Shown in pieces: positions 1 to 6,253 of a stretch of 13,557 nt of DNA. Position 1 is the first letter of the stretch. The number at the start of each line of letters is the position of its first letter. Source of the DNA: Cloacimonetes bacterium UBA5614 (GTDB taxonomy: Bacteria > Cloacimonadota > Cloacimonadia > Cloacimonadales > Cloacimonadaceae); assembly GCA_002424605.1 (NCBI GenBank), contig DIKQ01000004.1:1-13557 (forward strand), in the 5' to 3' direction. The notes beneath the pieces were generated by a model. It did no database searches. It saw nothing but the letters and a program-made list of their open reading frames with translations, and had not been told where the DNA came from. The position numbers and the translations under genes were made by a program.

Positions 1-2
1 AT

Positions 3-428
3 TACACAGATAACGACTCAGTTTTGGCCCAGATGAGAACCTTTAACCTACCCTACTTATACGGCTATGATGAGCCCACTCAGGCTCAGTTTGAATCTTT
101 CAAGAGAATAAACAGATACTTGGAAGGCCATGACATTTCTACGCAGGTTATTGCAGCAGTATATAGCTTTCCTTATTTAAATAGAACGAACGTCAATGAA
201 CCATACAGGCATGGTAAGGCATTTCTGAATGCTGTCTTACCACAGACTTATGTGATTGATGAATATCCACTTAAGAGGCCTCCCGAATACTGGGATCACG
301 ACCAATGGACGATTAAATGGATCGACAGAAACCATGAATACTTTATTCAATGGAGAATTGATAAAATCTGCTCTGAATATGATTATTATAAGAAATCGTG
401 TGATGCGATGCATACAGTTTTTTTATAG
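3..428 (+). CDS. 5'-partial N-terminal segment of a frameshifted T9SS cargo protein, TIM-barrel (glycosidase-like) region
   Basis: The frame is open from the first base of the window (the first whole codon is at 3), so the true start lies upstream. A TTG at 24 and an ATG at 33 are in frame, but neither has a Shine-Dalgarno. The peptide reads like part of a (beta/alpha)8 hydrolase: a hydrophobic strand ends in 'YGYDEP', an amphipathic helix follows, and later comes 'YVIDEYPL', the kind of acidic strand end seen in glycoside hydrolases. This fold assignment is inference; I cannot name a family. The frame stops at TAG 426-428, right after a run of seven T (418-424). A -1 shift at T TTT TTA (419-425) continues without a gap into the next segment ('FFIVPQTYGRW'). 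It is therefore one piece of a gene running to 3510, not a complete protein. Confidence 0.75.
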   Translation, partial: YTDNDSVLAQMRTFNLPYLYGYDEPTQAQFESFKRINRYLEGHDISTQVIAAVYSFPYLNRTNVNEPYRHGKAFLNAVLPQTYVIDEYPLKRPPEYWDHDQWTIKWIDRNHEYFIQWRIDKICSEYDYYKKSCDAMHTVFL

Positions 429-1720
429 TGCCCCAGACCTACGGGCGATGGGCATCAACCAAATGGAGTATGCTTTATCCGCCAGATAAGGTTTTGAAAA
501 GTTTACAATTGTTGCCATTATGCTATCAACCCAGTGGCATTATTGATTTTATGTTTCAGGGTAATATCTTGAGTACTGGCGATTATAACGTAGGTCTCAT
601 GAATGAATACAACAATTCATATTATACATCGCCTCAGTATTATGCAGCCAAGGAAGCCAACAATAAGATTCATAAATATGGCACAATTCTTAATAACTGC
701 ACTTGGTTTGGCGCTGATTCTATTATGACATTTTCTCCTTCATTCGATTTATCCTGCGTGTTACTGGATAGTTTATATGTACCTTTGATTACAAATTCAC
801 CATTATATCAGGGATACGTTCAAGCGGGATTCTATAAAAACGCGAACTCAGAACCACATATAATGCTGGTAAACAGAAGAGCAATACAAACACAGGCAAA
901 TCTTATGTCAATAAGCCCAGTATCGTATCCGCCATTAGTAACTTATAACAACAGCTATACATCTGCAGAGCCACAGACAGTCAGGCTGTTCCCGTCAGAT
1001 GAAACTGGTGCGGTAATCGGGACTGACATTGCTTTCTATGACCCCTTTGATTCAACTCTGTATAAAGCACTACCTGATTATGCCGATGTGGAAATCGGAC
1101 CCGGGGATGGAAGACTGCTGCAAATGGTCGGTACTCTGAGGAGCAACCCTGTTCAGAATTCCGTTATATATGCCTCAGGTTATCTGCAGGGCAGTATAAC
1201 AGTTTCCGGTAACGTTACTTTCACTGAAGATTCTGATGTAACCATGCTGCCCAATACCAGCATTACGATTAATTCAGGTGGTTCGTTGACCGTTAACGGT
1301 GATTTACATATCAGTGCTGACTGCCATATTACCGTCAACCAGGGTGGAACTCTGACGTTAAATACCCTGAATACATTCTTTCCAAACACTGCTGGAATCG
1401 ATGTTCATTATGGTGAAATCAACATAAATAACTCAAACCTTACTTTCTTTGGGGATACTGGGATTTTGGGAGAAGCAAGTACCATCCGTCTTAGTAATTC
1501 AGAATTCAGGTTTGATTATTTGGGCAGGATTACTAATTACAGCTCAGGCACCTATGGTGACAGCGGTTCAATAATCGCATCCAATTGCTCATTTACTGCA
1601 AATCCCGGTCTGGAAAGCTGGTTTGGTTTTTCCGTAATGCATTCAAGCTGCTTTGTCTTGATAACTGCACTATCAGCAAGGCCAGGTCAGGTATTCATTC
1701 TGAGGACTCCAACCTTTTGA
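428..1720 (+). CDS. Middle segment of the frameshifted T9SS cargo protein: end of hydrolase-like domain, beta-rich stem, start of beta-helix
   Basis: This frame follows the first segment after a -1 shift. The nominal GTG at 428 has no Shine-Dalgarno and is probably just an internal codon. The first 230 or so residues look like the end of a TIM barrel plus a C-terminal beta-sandwich: 'QPSGIIDFMFQGN' resembles a last barrel strand, 'HIMLVNRRA' a sandwich strand, and 'VEIGPGDGRLLQM' resembles the closing strand of many glycosidases. From about nt 1190 it changes to short beta repeats rich in Thr, Asn and Ser ('SITINSGGSLTVNGDLHI'), which begin a parallel beta-helix. Real homology seems to be lost near 1627-1631 (five T). 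Beyond that, the frame runs out of helix-like sequence into a TGA stop at 1718-1720, while the overlapping -1 frame carries on the beta-helix. Confidence 0.75.
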   Translation: MPQTYGRWASTKWSMLYPPDKVLKSLQLLPLCYQPSGIIDFMFQGNILSTGDYNVGLMNEYNNSYYTSPQYYAAKEANNKIHKYGTILNNCTWFGADSIMTFSPSFDLSCVLLDSLYVPLITNSPLYQGYVQAGFYKNANSEPHIMLVNRRAIQTQANLMSISPVSYPPLVTYNNSYTSAEPQTVRLFPSDETGAVIGTDIAFYDPFDSTLYKALPDYADVEIGPGDGRLLQMVGTLRSNPVQNSVIYASGYLQGSITVSGNVTFTEDSDVTMLPNTSITINSGGSLTVNGDLHISADCHITVNQGGTLTLNTLNTFFPNTAGIDVHYGEININNSNLTFFGDTGILGEASTIRLSNSEFRFDYLGRITNYSSGTYGDSGSIIASNCSFTANPGLESWFGFSVMHSSCFVLITALSARPGQVFILRTPTF

Positions 1721-3510
1721 TAAATAATACGCGGTTCGAGATTCCCCACAGGCAGGATAATGTGCAATCCTACGGCATATTTGTATATAATACTACAACC
1801 GGAGATAACAGCCATAACACTACTATTACATCCGATACAGCTAATTGCGGATTTTATGGCGACTCAAACATCCCGTTCATCTCGTCATTAGCAACAGGTG
1901 TATATCTCAATGGAACCCATTCCGCTATTAATATCAAGGGTCAGGATTTTCATAACCTGAACTATGGTATGATGATTACTAATTCATATGTACCGGGGGA
2001 TAGCATTTCAGACTGCGTTTTTAATAACTGTGTGAGAGGAATCTACCTGATAACAGGATATTGGAGCGGGTTAATCAGCAATTGCTCTTTTGCCCAGTCA
2101 AACCCTTTGGGTGCACCAGATACGAATCGGATGACAGGTATATATATGATTAATACGGCTCCTAAGATAGTAAATTGCCAGTTTAATAATTTGTTGGATG
2201 CAGGTATATATTCTGAATTACCCTCATATATCAACCCAATAGGCATAAACGCTAATCAATTCAACAACTGCCATACCGGTATCGAGAGCAGCCAGTCCTC
2301 TATGAAGATTAGCAATTCATATTTTGTTAATAACTTAGTGGGATTGAAATGTCATGCCGGGTCAAACCTGAATCTGATGCCCAATGCCTATAACCATTTC
2401 AACAACAAAGATATGAATGTACAGTTTGTTAATCCTTCCCCATATCGGGCCTGGCTGCAGATTGAAGCAGGGCATAATGACTTTTACCATACATATAACG
2501 ATAGTTTGGGCATGTATACCGCTGACTTCGCTTTTTACGATAACTATTTTCAGGATTATGAACTGGAAATCATCAACGGTAACAAAAACTGGTATGAAAA
2601 CAATACTGTCAAAGTAAGACCGGATACCTTGAGTTATTTTATTGATGTGGATGTCTTTGACACTCAACCCAACACCATGGATGTTTCCCTGGAAACCAAT
2701 CGGTTCTTTACAGCCCTCCAATATGAATTAAACAGCGAATTTGACTTGGCAAAAACCCTATATCGCGAAATCCTGGATAATCCCCTACCCGAGGAAAGAA
2801 CTTATCTGGGAAGCTGTTTAGATGGTATTTACAGGATAGCCTTAAACAACAATTATCCAGTATCTGAGTACATTAATTACTTTGATGAGAAGGTACTGCA
2901 GTATGCCACCACTGACCCATTCCTCAGTAAATTATTGCAGAGTTATTTACTGAAAGAACTAATCGTGGCAAAGGAATTCCAGGCAGCTATAGACTTGATT
3001 CAACCCCGGATAGATAATCCTATAAGCGAGATAGATTCGCTCAGAGCAGTGCTGGATATCGAGATCATACTACAGCTTGCCACTTTTGAAAATAATAGAG
3101 CTCCCTTGATTGTCAGATACCCACAATTTAGATATCCAGATGTCTCTACTTTTTCTAAAAATCACGATGAGAACTGGACTAAGTTGAATTCTCTGCTTAA
3201 TCGTGATGACAGCGAAAACTACCCCATACCTATTGTAGCTACTTTATATCAGAACTATCCCAACCCCTTTAATCCATGTACGACAATTTCCTTTTCCATT
3301 CCTGCTGCATCTAATGTCAGGATAAACTTGTATAATATTAAAGGTCAATTGGTAAAGAGCCTTTGTGATGAAAATTTAGAAAGAGGAATTCACCGAGTAG
3401 TCTGGGACGGATTAACAAACAACAAAAAGCCAGCCGGAAGCGGGATTTATCTGATAAAGATGACTGCAAATGGTAAGACAGACGTTAAAAAAGCCATGAT
3501 GTTAAAGTAG
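1585..3510 (+). CDS. C-terminal segment of the frameshifted cargo protein: parallel beta-helix, TPR-like region and T9SS type A sorting domain
   Basis: The nominal TTG start at 1585 has no Shine-Dalgarno. The segment joins the previous one by a -1 shift near 1627, giving 'WFGFFRNAFKLLCLDNCTI'. From there to about nt 2450 it carries repeated 'NCxF/NNxF' turns ('DNCTI', 'NNTRF', 'NCVRGIY', 'NCSF', 'NCQF', 'NNCHTGI'), the asparagine-ladder pattern of right-handed parallel beta-helices of the pectate-lyase/NosD type. At about nt 2710-3150 the sequence turns alpha-helical and TPR-like ('FDLAKTLYREIL', 'FQAAIDLI'). The last 85 or so residues, from 'YQNYPNPFNP' (3247 onward) through 'GSGIYLIKM' to the end, are a T9SS type A sorting domain with an Ig-like fold. 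That domain predicts export through the T9SS and cleavage or anchoring at the cell surface. No catalytic residues can be assigned; the role may be carbohydrate binding or cleavage, or adhesion. Confidence 0.85.
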   Translation: MLIYCKSRSGKLVWFFRNAFKLLCLDNCTISKARSGIHSEDSNLLINNTRFEIPHRQDNVQSYGIFVYNTTTGDNSHNTTITSDTANCGFYGDSNIPFISSLATGVYLNGTHSAINIKGQDFHNLNYGMMITNSYVPGDSISDCVFNNCVRGIYLITGYWSGLISNCSFAQSNPLGAPDTNRMTGIYMINTAPKIVNCQFNNLLDAGIYSELPSYINPIGINANQFNNCHTGIESSQSSMKISNSYFVNNLVGLKCHAGSNLNLMPNAYNHFNNKDMNVQFVNPSPYRAWLQIEAGHNDFYHTYNDSLGMYTADFAFYDNYFQDYELEIINGNKNWYENNTVKVRPDTLSYFIDVDVFDTQPNTMDVSLETNRFFTALQYELNSEFDLAKTLYREILDNPLPEERTYLGSCLDGIYRIALNNNYPVSEYINYFDEKVLQYATTDPFLSKLLQSYLLKELIVAKEFQAAIDLIQPRIDNPISEIDSLRAVLDIEIILQLATFENNRAPLIVRYPQFRYPDVSTFSKNHDENWTKLNSLLNRDDSENYPIPIVATLYQNYPNPFNPCTTISFSIPAASNVRINLYNIKGQLVKSLCDENLERGIHRVVWDGLTNNKKPAGSGIYLIKMTANGKTDVKKAMMLK

Positions 3511-3516
3511 ATTCTT

Positions 3517-3549
3517 TGATAACGAGATTTATTATCATATACCCTTTTT
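3517..3549 (+). terminator. Weak candidate terminator after the cargo gene
   Basis: A TGATAA/TTATCA inverted repeat (3517-3522 and 3532-3537, nine-base loop) lies 7 nt past the TAG stop. A run of five T follows at 3545-3549. The stem is short and AT-only and the T run is 7 nt away, so it would be a poor intrinsic terminator. It is listed only as the best candidate in the right place. Confidence 0.25.
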
Positions 3550-3643
3550 ATCCTTAGCAAAAACTCATATTCTTCCATTTCAAAATATTGAAAAGCATCC
3601 TCAAGACTTGATTAGTTAATATGACCTAAATCAGATTTATTGA

Positions 3644-3710
3644 CCTCAACCCGGCATCCACCTGGCATCCACCTGGGCTCACCCCAGGAGGACCCCGGGT
3701 GGATGGCGTG
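3644..3710 (+). repeat. GC-rich palindromic intergenic repeat, copy A
   Basis: This copy matches the reverse complement of 13286-13353 in about 50 of 58 aligned columns by eye, from 'aacccgg' onward. Its core is a hairpin: CATCCACCTGGG (3666-3677) pairs with CCCGGGTGGATG (3694-3705) through one T·G wobble, around a 16-base loop. The left arm is preceded by a second tandem copy of the 11-mer GCATCCACCTG (3654-3664 and 3665-3675). It resembles REP-type or MITE-like intergenic repeats but has no transposase or clear target-site duplication. It lies between the cargo gene and rocD. Confidence 0.8.
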
Positions 3711-3782
3711 AACCATTTAAGCTGGAATTTAGTAATATGGCTTTCCAAAGTTGTTGGGGTGCTTTTGTTCAGCAAGGGCAGG

Positions 3783-3804
3783 TTATCCCGCAATTCCGGG
3801 ATAA
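3783..3804. repeat. Perfect 8-bp inverted repeat (hairpin)
   Basis: TTATCCCG (3783-3790) and CGGGATAA (3797-3804) are perfect complements around the six-base loop CAATTC. No T run follows on either strand, so it does not look like an intrinsic terminator. It could be a protein-binding palindrome or part of an RNA structure upstream of rocD; its role is unknown. Confidence 0.5.
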
Positions 3805-3870
3805 ATACAAAGGCTTTAAGCAGAAAGAACCGGCTGATTTGAAGCGAAACATCGTTTAATCCTTTTTCTG

Positions 3871-3900
3871 TTGACATTAAACCGCTATTTTAAATACGAC
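3871..3900 (+). promoter_or_regulatory. Candidate promoter for rocD
   Basis: A perfect TTGACA (3871-3876) lies 41 nt before the rocD start codon. The best -10 at usual spacing is TACGAC (3895-3900, 18-base spacer), a poor match. TAAATA (3891-3896) fits better but at only 14 bases. Promoter consensus in this lineage may differ from sigma-70 of E. coli, so this is a location guess. Confidence 0.3.
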
Positions 3901-3932
3901 TTCTGCATAGAAAAATCACAAAGATGTCCGTT

Positions 3933-3937
3933 GGAGG
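3933..3937 (+). promoter_or_regulatory. Shine-Dalgarno site fixing the rocD start
   Basis: GGAGG lies four bases before the ATG at 3942. An upstream in-frame ATG at 3924 would place this motif inside the coding region and has no such site of its own, so 3942 is the better start. Confidence 0.85.
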
Positions 3938-3941
3938 AAAA

Positions 3942-5183
3942 ATGACAGACGAATTAGTATATGGAACAGTAAGCTCTCAGGAAGCTATTGAGCTGGAAGA
4001 GCGTTACGGAGCTCATAACTATCATCCTCTGCCAGTAGTCCTGGCTAAAGGAGATGGTGTATTCTTGTGGGATCCGGAAGGAAACAGGTATTATGATTTC
4101 CTCAGCGCATATTCTGCGGTTAACCAGGGTCACTGCAACAAGAAAATTGTCGATGCCCTCATAGAACAAGCGCAGACACTATGCCTCACATCCCGCGCTT
4201 TCTTTAACAACAAGCTGGGCGACTATGAAAAATATATCACCGAGTATTTCGGTTATGATATGGTCCTTCCCATGAATAGCGGCGCAGAAGCGGTGGAAAC
4301 AGCTCTCAAACTTGCCCGCAAATGGGGTTATAAGGTAAAGGGAATAGCTCCTGACAGCGCATTGCTGATATTCTGTGAAGGCAACTTCCACGGCAGAACC
4401 CTGGCTGTGGTCTCTGCTTCTACTGATCCTGACTGCTATGACGGATTCGGACCCTTCATGCCCGGTATAGTAAAAATACCCTACAATGAATCGGCAGCAT
4501 TAAATGAAGTTCTGGAAAAGCACGGTAAAAACGTTGCCGGCTTCATCGTCGAACCCATACAGGGCGAAGCTGGCGTCAATGTCCCTGATGAAGGATATCT
4601 CAAGAATTGCTATGACCTTTGTAAGAAACACAACGTATTATTTATCGCCGACGAAGTCCAGACCGGTTTGGCCCGTACAGGTAAATTGCTGGCCTGCGAT
4701 TATGAAAACGTGCGTCCCGATATCCTGATACTCGGGAAAGCTCTTTCCGGAGGCGTTCTGCCCATTTCAGCGGTCTTGGCGGATAAAGATATCATGCTGG
4801 TGATAAAGCCCGGTCAGCACGGCTCCACTTTTGGCGGATTCCCCCTGGCCTGTTCCGTGGCAAAAGCAGCATTGGAAGTAATAAAAGAAGAAAATCTGTC
4901 TGAAAAATCATATAAACTGGGTCAGTTCTTCCGGAACGAATTGCGGAAGCTGAATCATCCAATGATAAAAGTGGTCAGAGGCAGAGGACTATTAAACGCC
5001 ATTATCGTTGAGCCCAAAGACGGGGTAGAAGCCTGGGATGTGTGCCTTAAACTAAAAGAAAAGGGCCTGCTGTGCAAGCCTACTCACAGGCATATTATCC
5101 GTCTTGCGCCACCTTTGGTCATTACTGAAGAACAATTGATGGAATGTGTTGAAATCATTAAGTCTGTTTTCGCAGAATTATAA
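3942..5183 (+). CDS. rocD: Ornithine aminotransferase (ornithine-oxo-acid transaminase)
   Basis: This PLP-dependent class III aminotransferase moves the delta-amino group of ornithine to 2-oxoglutarate, giving glutamate-5-semialdehyde and glutamate. It links arginine/ornithine to proline and glutamate metabolism in the cytoplasm. From ATG 3942 it has 413 residues, a normal length for the family. The N-terminus carries the ornithine aminotransferase signature 'YGAHNYHPLPVVL' (22-34), followed by 'SAYSAVNQGHC'. Also visible are NSGAEA (112-117), FHGRTL (149-154), EPIQGEAGV (204-212), the cofactor Asp in ADEVQTG (D237), the Schiff-base lysine in GKALSGG (K266), STFGG (295-299) and IRLAPPL (386-392). 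No key residue is missing. It is followed by a strong hairpin, so it is probably monocistronic. An amino-acid-fermenting lifestyle would fit but cannot be read from this gene alone. Confidence 0.96.
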   Translation: MTDELVYGTVSSQEAIELEERYGAHNYHPLPVVLAKGDGVFLWDPEGNRYYDFLSAYSAVNQGHCNKKIVDALIEQAQTLCLTSRAFFNNKLGDYEKYITEYFGYDMVLPMNSGAEAVETALKLARKWGYKVKGIAPDSALLIFCEGNFHGRTLAVVSASTDPDCYDGFGPFMPGIVKIPYNESAALNEVLEKHGKNVAGFIVEPIQGEAGVNVPDEGYLKNCYDLCKKHNVLFIADEVQTGLARTGKLLACDYENVRPDILILGKALSGGVLPISAVLADKDIMLVIKPGQHGSTFGGFPLACSVAKAALEVIKEENLSEKSYKLGQFFRNELRKLNHPMIKVVRGRGLLNAIIVEPKDGVEAWDVCLKLKEKGLLCKPTHRHIIRLAPPLVITEEQLMECVEIIKSVFAEL

Positions 5184-5203
5184 ACCCTCGTTAGATATGA
5201 TAA

Positions 5204-5251
5204 ACTGCCACGGAATAAAAGTATTAACCTATTCTGTGGCAGTCTTGTTTT
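5204..5251 (+). terminator. Intrinsic terminator of rocD, abutting era
   Basis: ACTGCCACGGAATA (5204-5217) pairs with TATTCTGTGGCAGT (5230-5243) over 14 positions with one G·T wobble and a 12-base loop. The T-rich stretch CTTGTTTT follows immediately. It starts 21 nt after the rocD stop and its stem ends 13 nt before the era ATG. Confidence 0.85.
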
Positions 5252-5256
5252 AGCTT

Positions 5257-6147
5257 ATGGATAACGTCGCTAATTTCAAAAGTGGCTATGTGGTGATAAT
5301 CGGGAAACCGAATGTGGGCAAATCCACCCTTATGAACAAGTTGGTCGGTGAAAAGCTTTCCATTACTTCCAGTAAACCCCAGACTACCAGATTGTCGGTC
5401 AAAGGCATCTACAATAGCCCTGATACACAGATTATCTTTCTGGACACTCCCGGATACCTGAAACCAAAGTATGAAATGCAAAAGAGGATGCTCAGGCAAC
5501 TGACAGAAGCTCTAAAAGATGCTGACGTGATTTTGTATATTACTGAGAAGCAAAACTTCCCCACTGAATATGATGAAGAGATTTTCACAATATTAAAGTC
5601 CGTAAAAAGACCCAAAATTGCTCTGGTAAACAAGTCTGATTTGAAATCAGCAGTTACGGAAGAGACTGTCCGGAATGCGATTCCCGCAGACTTTGATGAA
5701 ATCACCTTTATCTCTGCCTTGAATGGTGAAAACATTGATAAAGTCATCCCATCCATCACCAGGTTTTTGCCCCTGAACCCTCCATATTATGATGTTGACC
5801 AGCTCTCTGACCTTCCTATGAGGTTCTTTGCCCAGGAAATCATCAGGGAAGGAGTTTTTCGCCAGTTTGAGCAGGAAATCCCCTATGCAACCGCTGTGCT
5901 TATCGACAAGTATGAAGAATTGGAAGACAAAACTGTAATACAAGCAACCATATGGATTGAAAGAGACAGCCAGAAACCAATTATCATAGGGAAAAACGGA
6001 ACAGGCTTGCAAAAAATCAGGGAATACGCTGAAGAGCAGCTCTCACAGTTTATCCAATCATATGCAGAGATTCACTTGTGGGTCAAGATCAAGAAAAACT
6101 GGAGGAAGAGCTCAGCCGCTTTGAAAGAATTAGGATTCAGGGACTGA
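5257..6147 (+). CDS. era: GTPase Era, 16S rRNA-binding ribosome assembly factor
   Basis: Era binds the 3' end of 16S rRNA during maturation of the small ribosomal subunit and couples assembly to GTP hydrolysis. The 296 residues match the family's usual length (about 295-300). G motifs are all present: G1 GKPNVGKS (16-23), the G2 region around SSKPQTTR (38-45), G3 DTPG (63-66), G4 NKSD (125-128) and G5 SAL (153-155). The linker has the usual 'FFAQEIIREGVF' and 'QEIPYATAV'. The C-terminal KH RNA-binding domain has its GKNG loop at 245-248, followed by 'LQKIRE', and ends in 'LKELGFRD'. The ATG at 5257 fits the family N-terminus, but no Shine-Dalgarno precedes it: the preceding bases are the tail of the rocD terminator. 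Expression by read-through, a promoter inside rocD, or a leaderless transcript are the options. Confidence 0.97.
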   Translation: MDNVANFKSGYVVIIGKPNVGKSTLMNKLVGEKLSITSSKPQTTRLSVKGIYNSPDTQIIFLDTPGYLKPKYEMQKRMLRQLTEALKDADVILYITEKQNFPTEYDEEIFTILKSVKRPKIALVNKSDLKSAVTEETVRNAIPADFDEITFISALNGENIDKVIPSITRFLPLNPPYYDVDQLSDLPMRFFAQEIIREGVFRQFEQEIPYATAVLIDKYEELEDKTVIQATIWIERDSQKPIIIGKNGTGLQKIREYAEEQLSQFIQSYAEIHLWVKIKKNWRKSSAALKELGFRD

Positions 6148-6160
6148 AAATAAATTGACA

Positions 6161-6193
6161 TAATAATACGAAGAGGTTTCTTGGATATTATTA
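6161..6193. repeat. AT-rich imperfect inverted repeat between era and coaX
   Basis: TAATAATA (6161-6168) pairs with TATTATTA (6186-6193). Inside, AAGA (6171-6174) pairs with TCTT (6179-6182) around GGTT. A perfect TTGACA sits just before it (6155-6160), but no -10 lies at proper spacing. The stem has too little G+C for a convincing terminator. It could be a weak end for era or part of the coaX leader. Confidence 0.3.
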
Positions 6194-6237
6194 TTATCAG
6201 GTTTTCATCTTTACCTTTACACCCAAGCTTTAAATGA

Positions 6238-6244
6238 GAGGTGA
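6238..6244 (+). promoter_or_regulatory. Shine-Dalgarno site for coaX
   Basis: GAGGTGA is fully complementary to the usual 3' end of bacterial 16S rRNA. It lies nine bases before the ATG at 6254, which supports that start. Confidence 0.8.
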
Positions 6245-6253
6245 GTTGCATTT

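Larger units (their letters stand above)
3511..3941. other. Intergenic region with a repeat element and no convincing gene
   Basis: This 431-bp gap holds the hairpin element at 3644-3710, a second perfect hairpin at 3783-3804, a TTGACA at 3871-3876 and the rocD ribosome-binding site. A 40-codon + strand ORF (ATG 3737 to TAA 3859) and an 83-codon minus strand ORF (3626-3877) exist. Neither has a Shine-Dalgarno, and the minus strand one runs through the repeat, so I do not call either a gene. The G+C-rich block is confined to the repeat; the rest is AT-rich. Confidence 0.7.

Noticed and set aside
3644..3710. Insertion sequence end
   Set aside because: The hairpin is not paired with a second terminal repeat around a transposase, and no target duplication is visible.
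3626..3877. 83-codon ORF on the minus strand between the cargo gene and rocD
   Set aside because: No Shine-Dalgarno, its C-terminal part is the translated repeat element, and it shows no recognisable protein pattern.
5409..6012. Long minus strand ORFs (116 and 121 codons) opposite era
   Set aside because: They are antisense shadows of a complete, motif-rich era gene and have no start signals.
6155..6160. TTGACA upstream of coaX as a promoter
   Set aside because: No acceptable -10 occurs 16-18 bases downstream; the nearest TATTAT is about 25 bases away.
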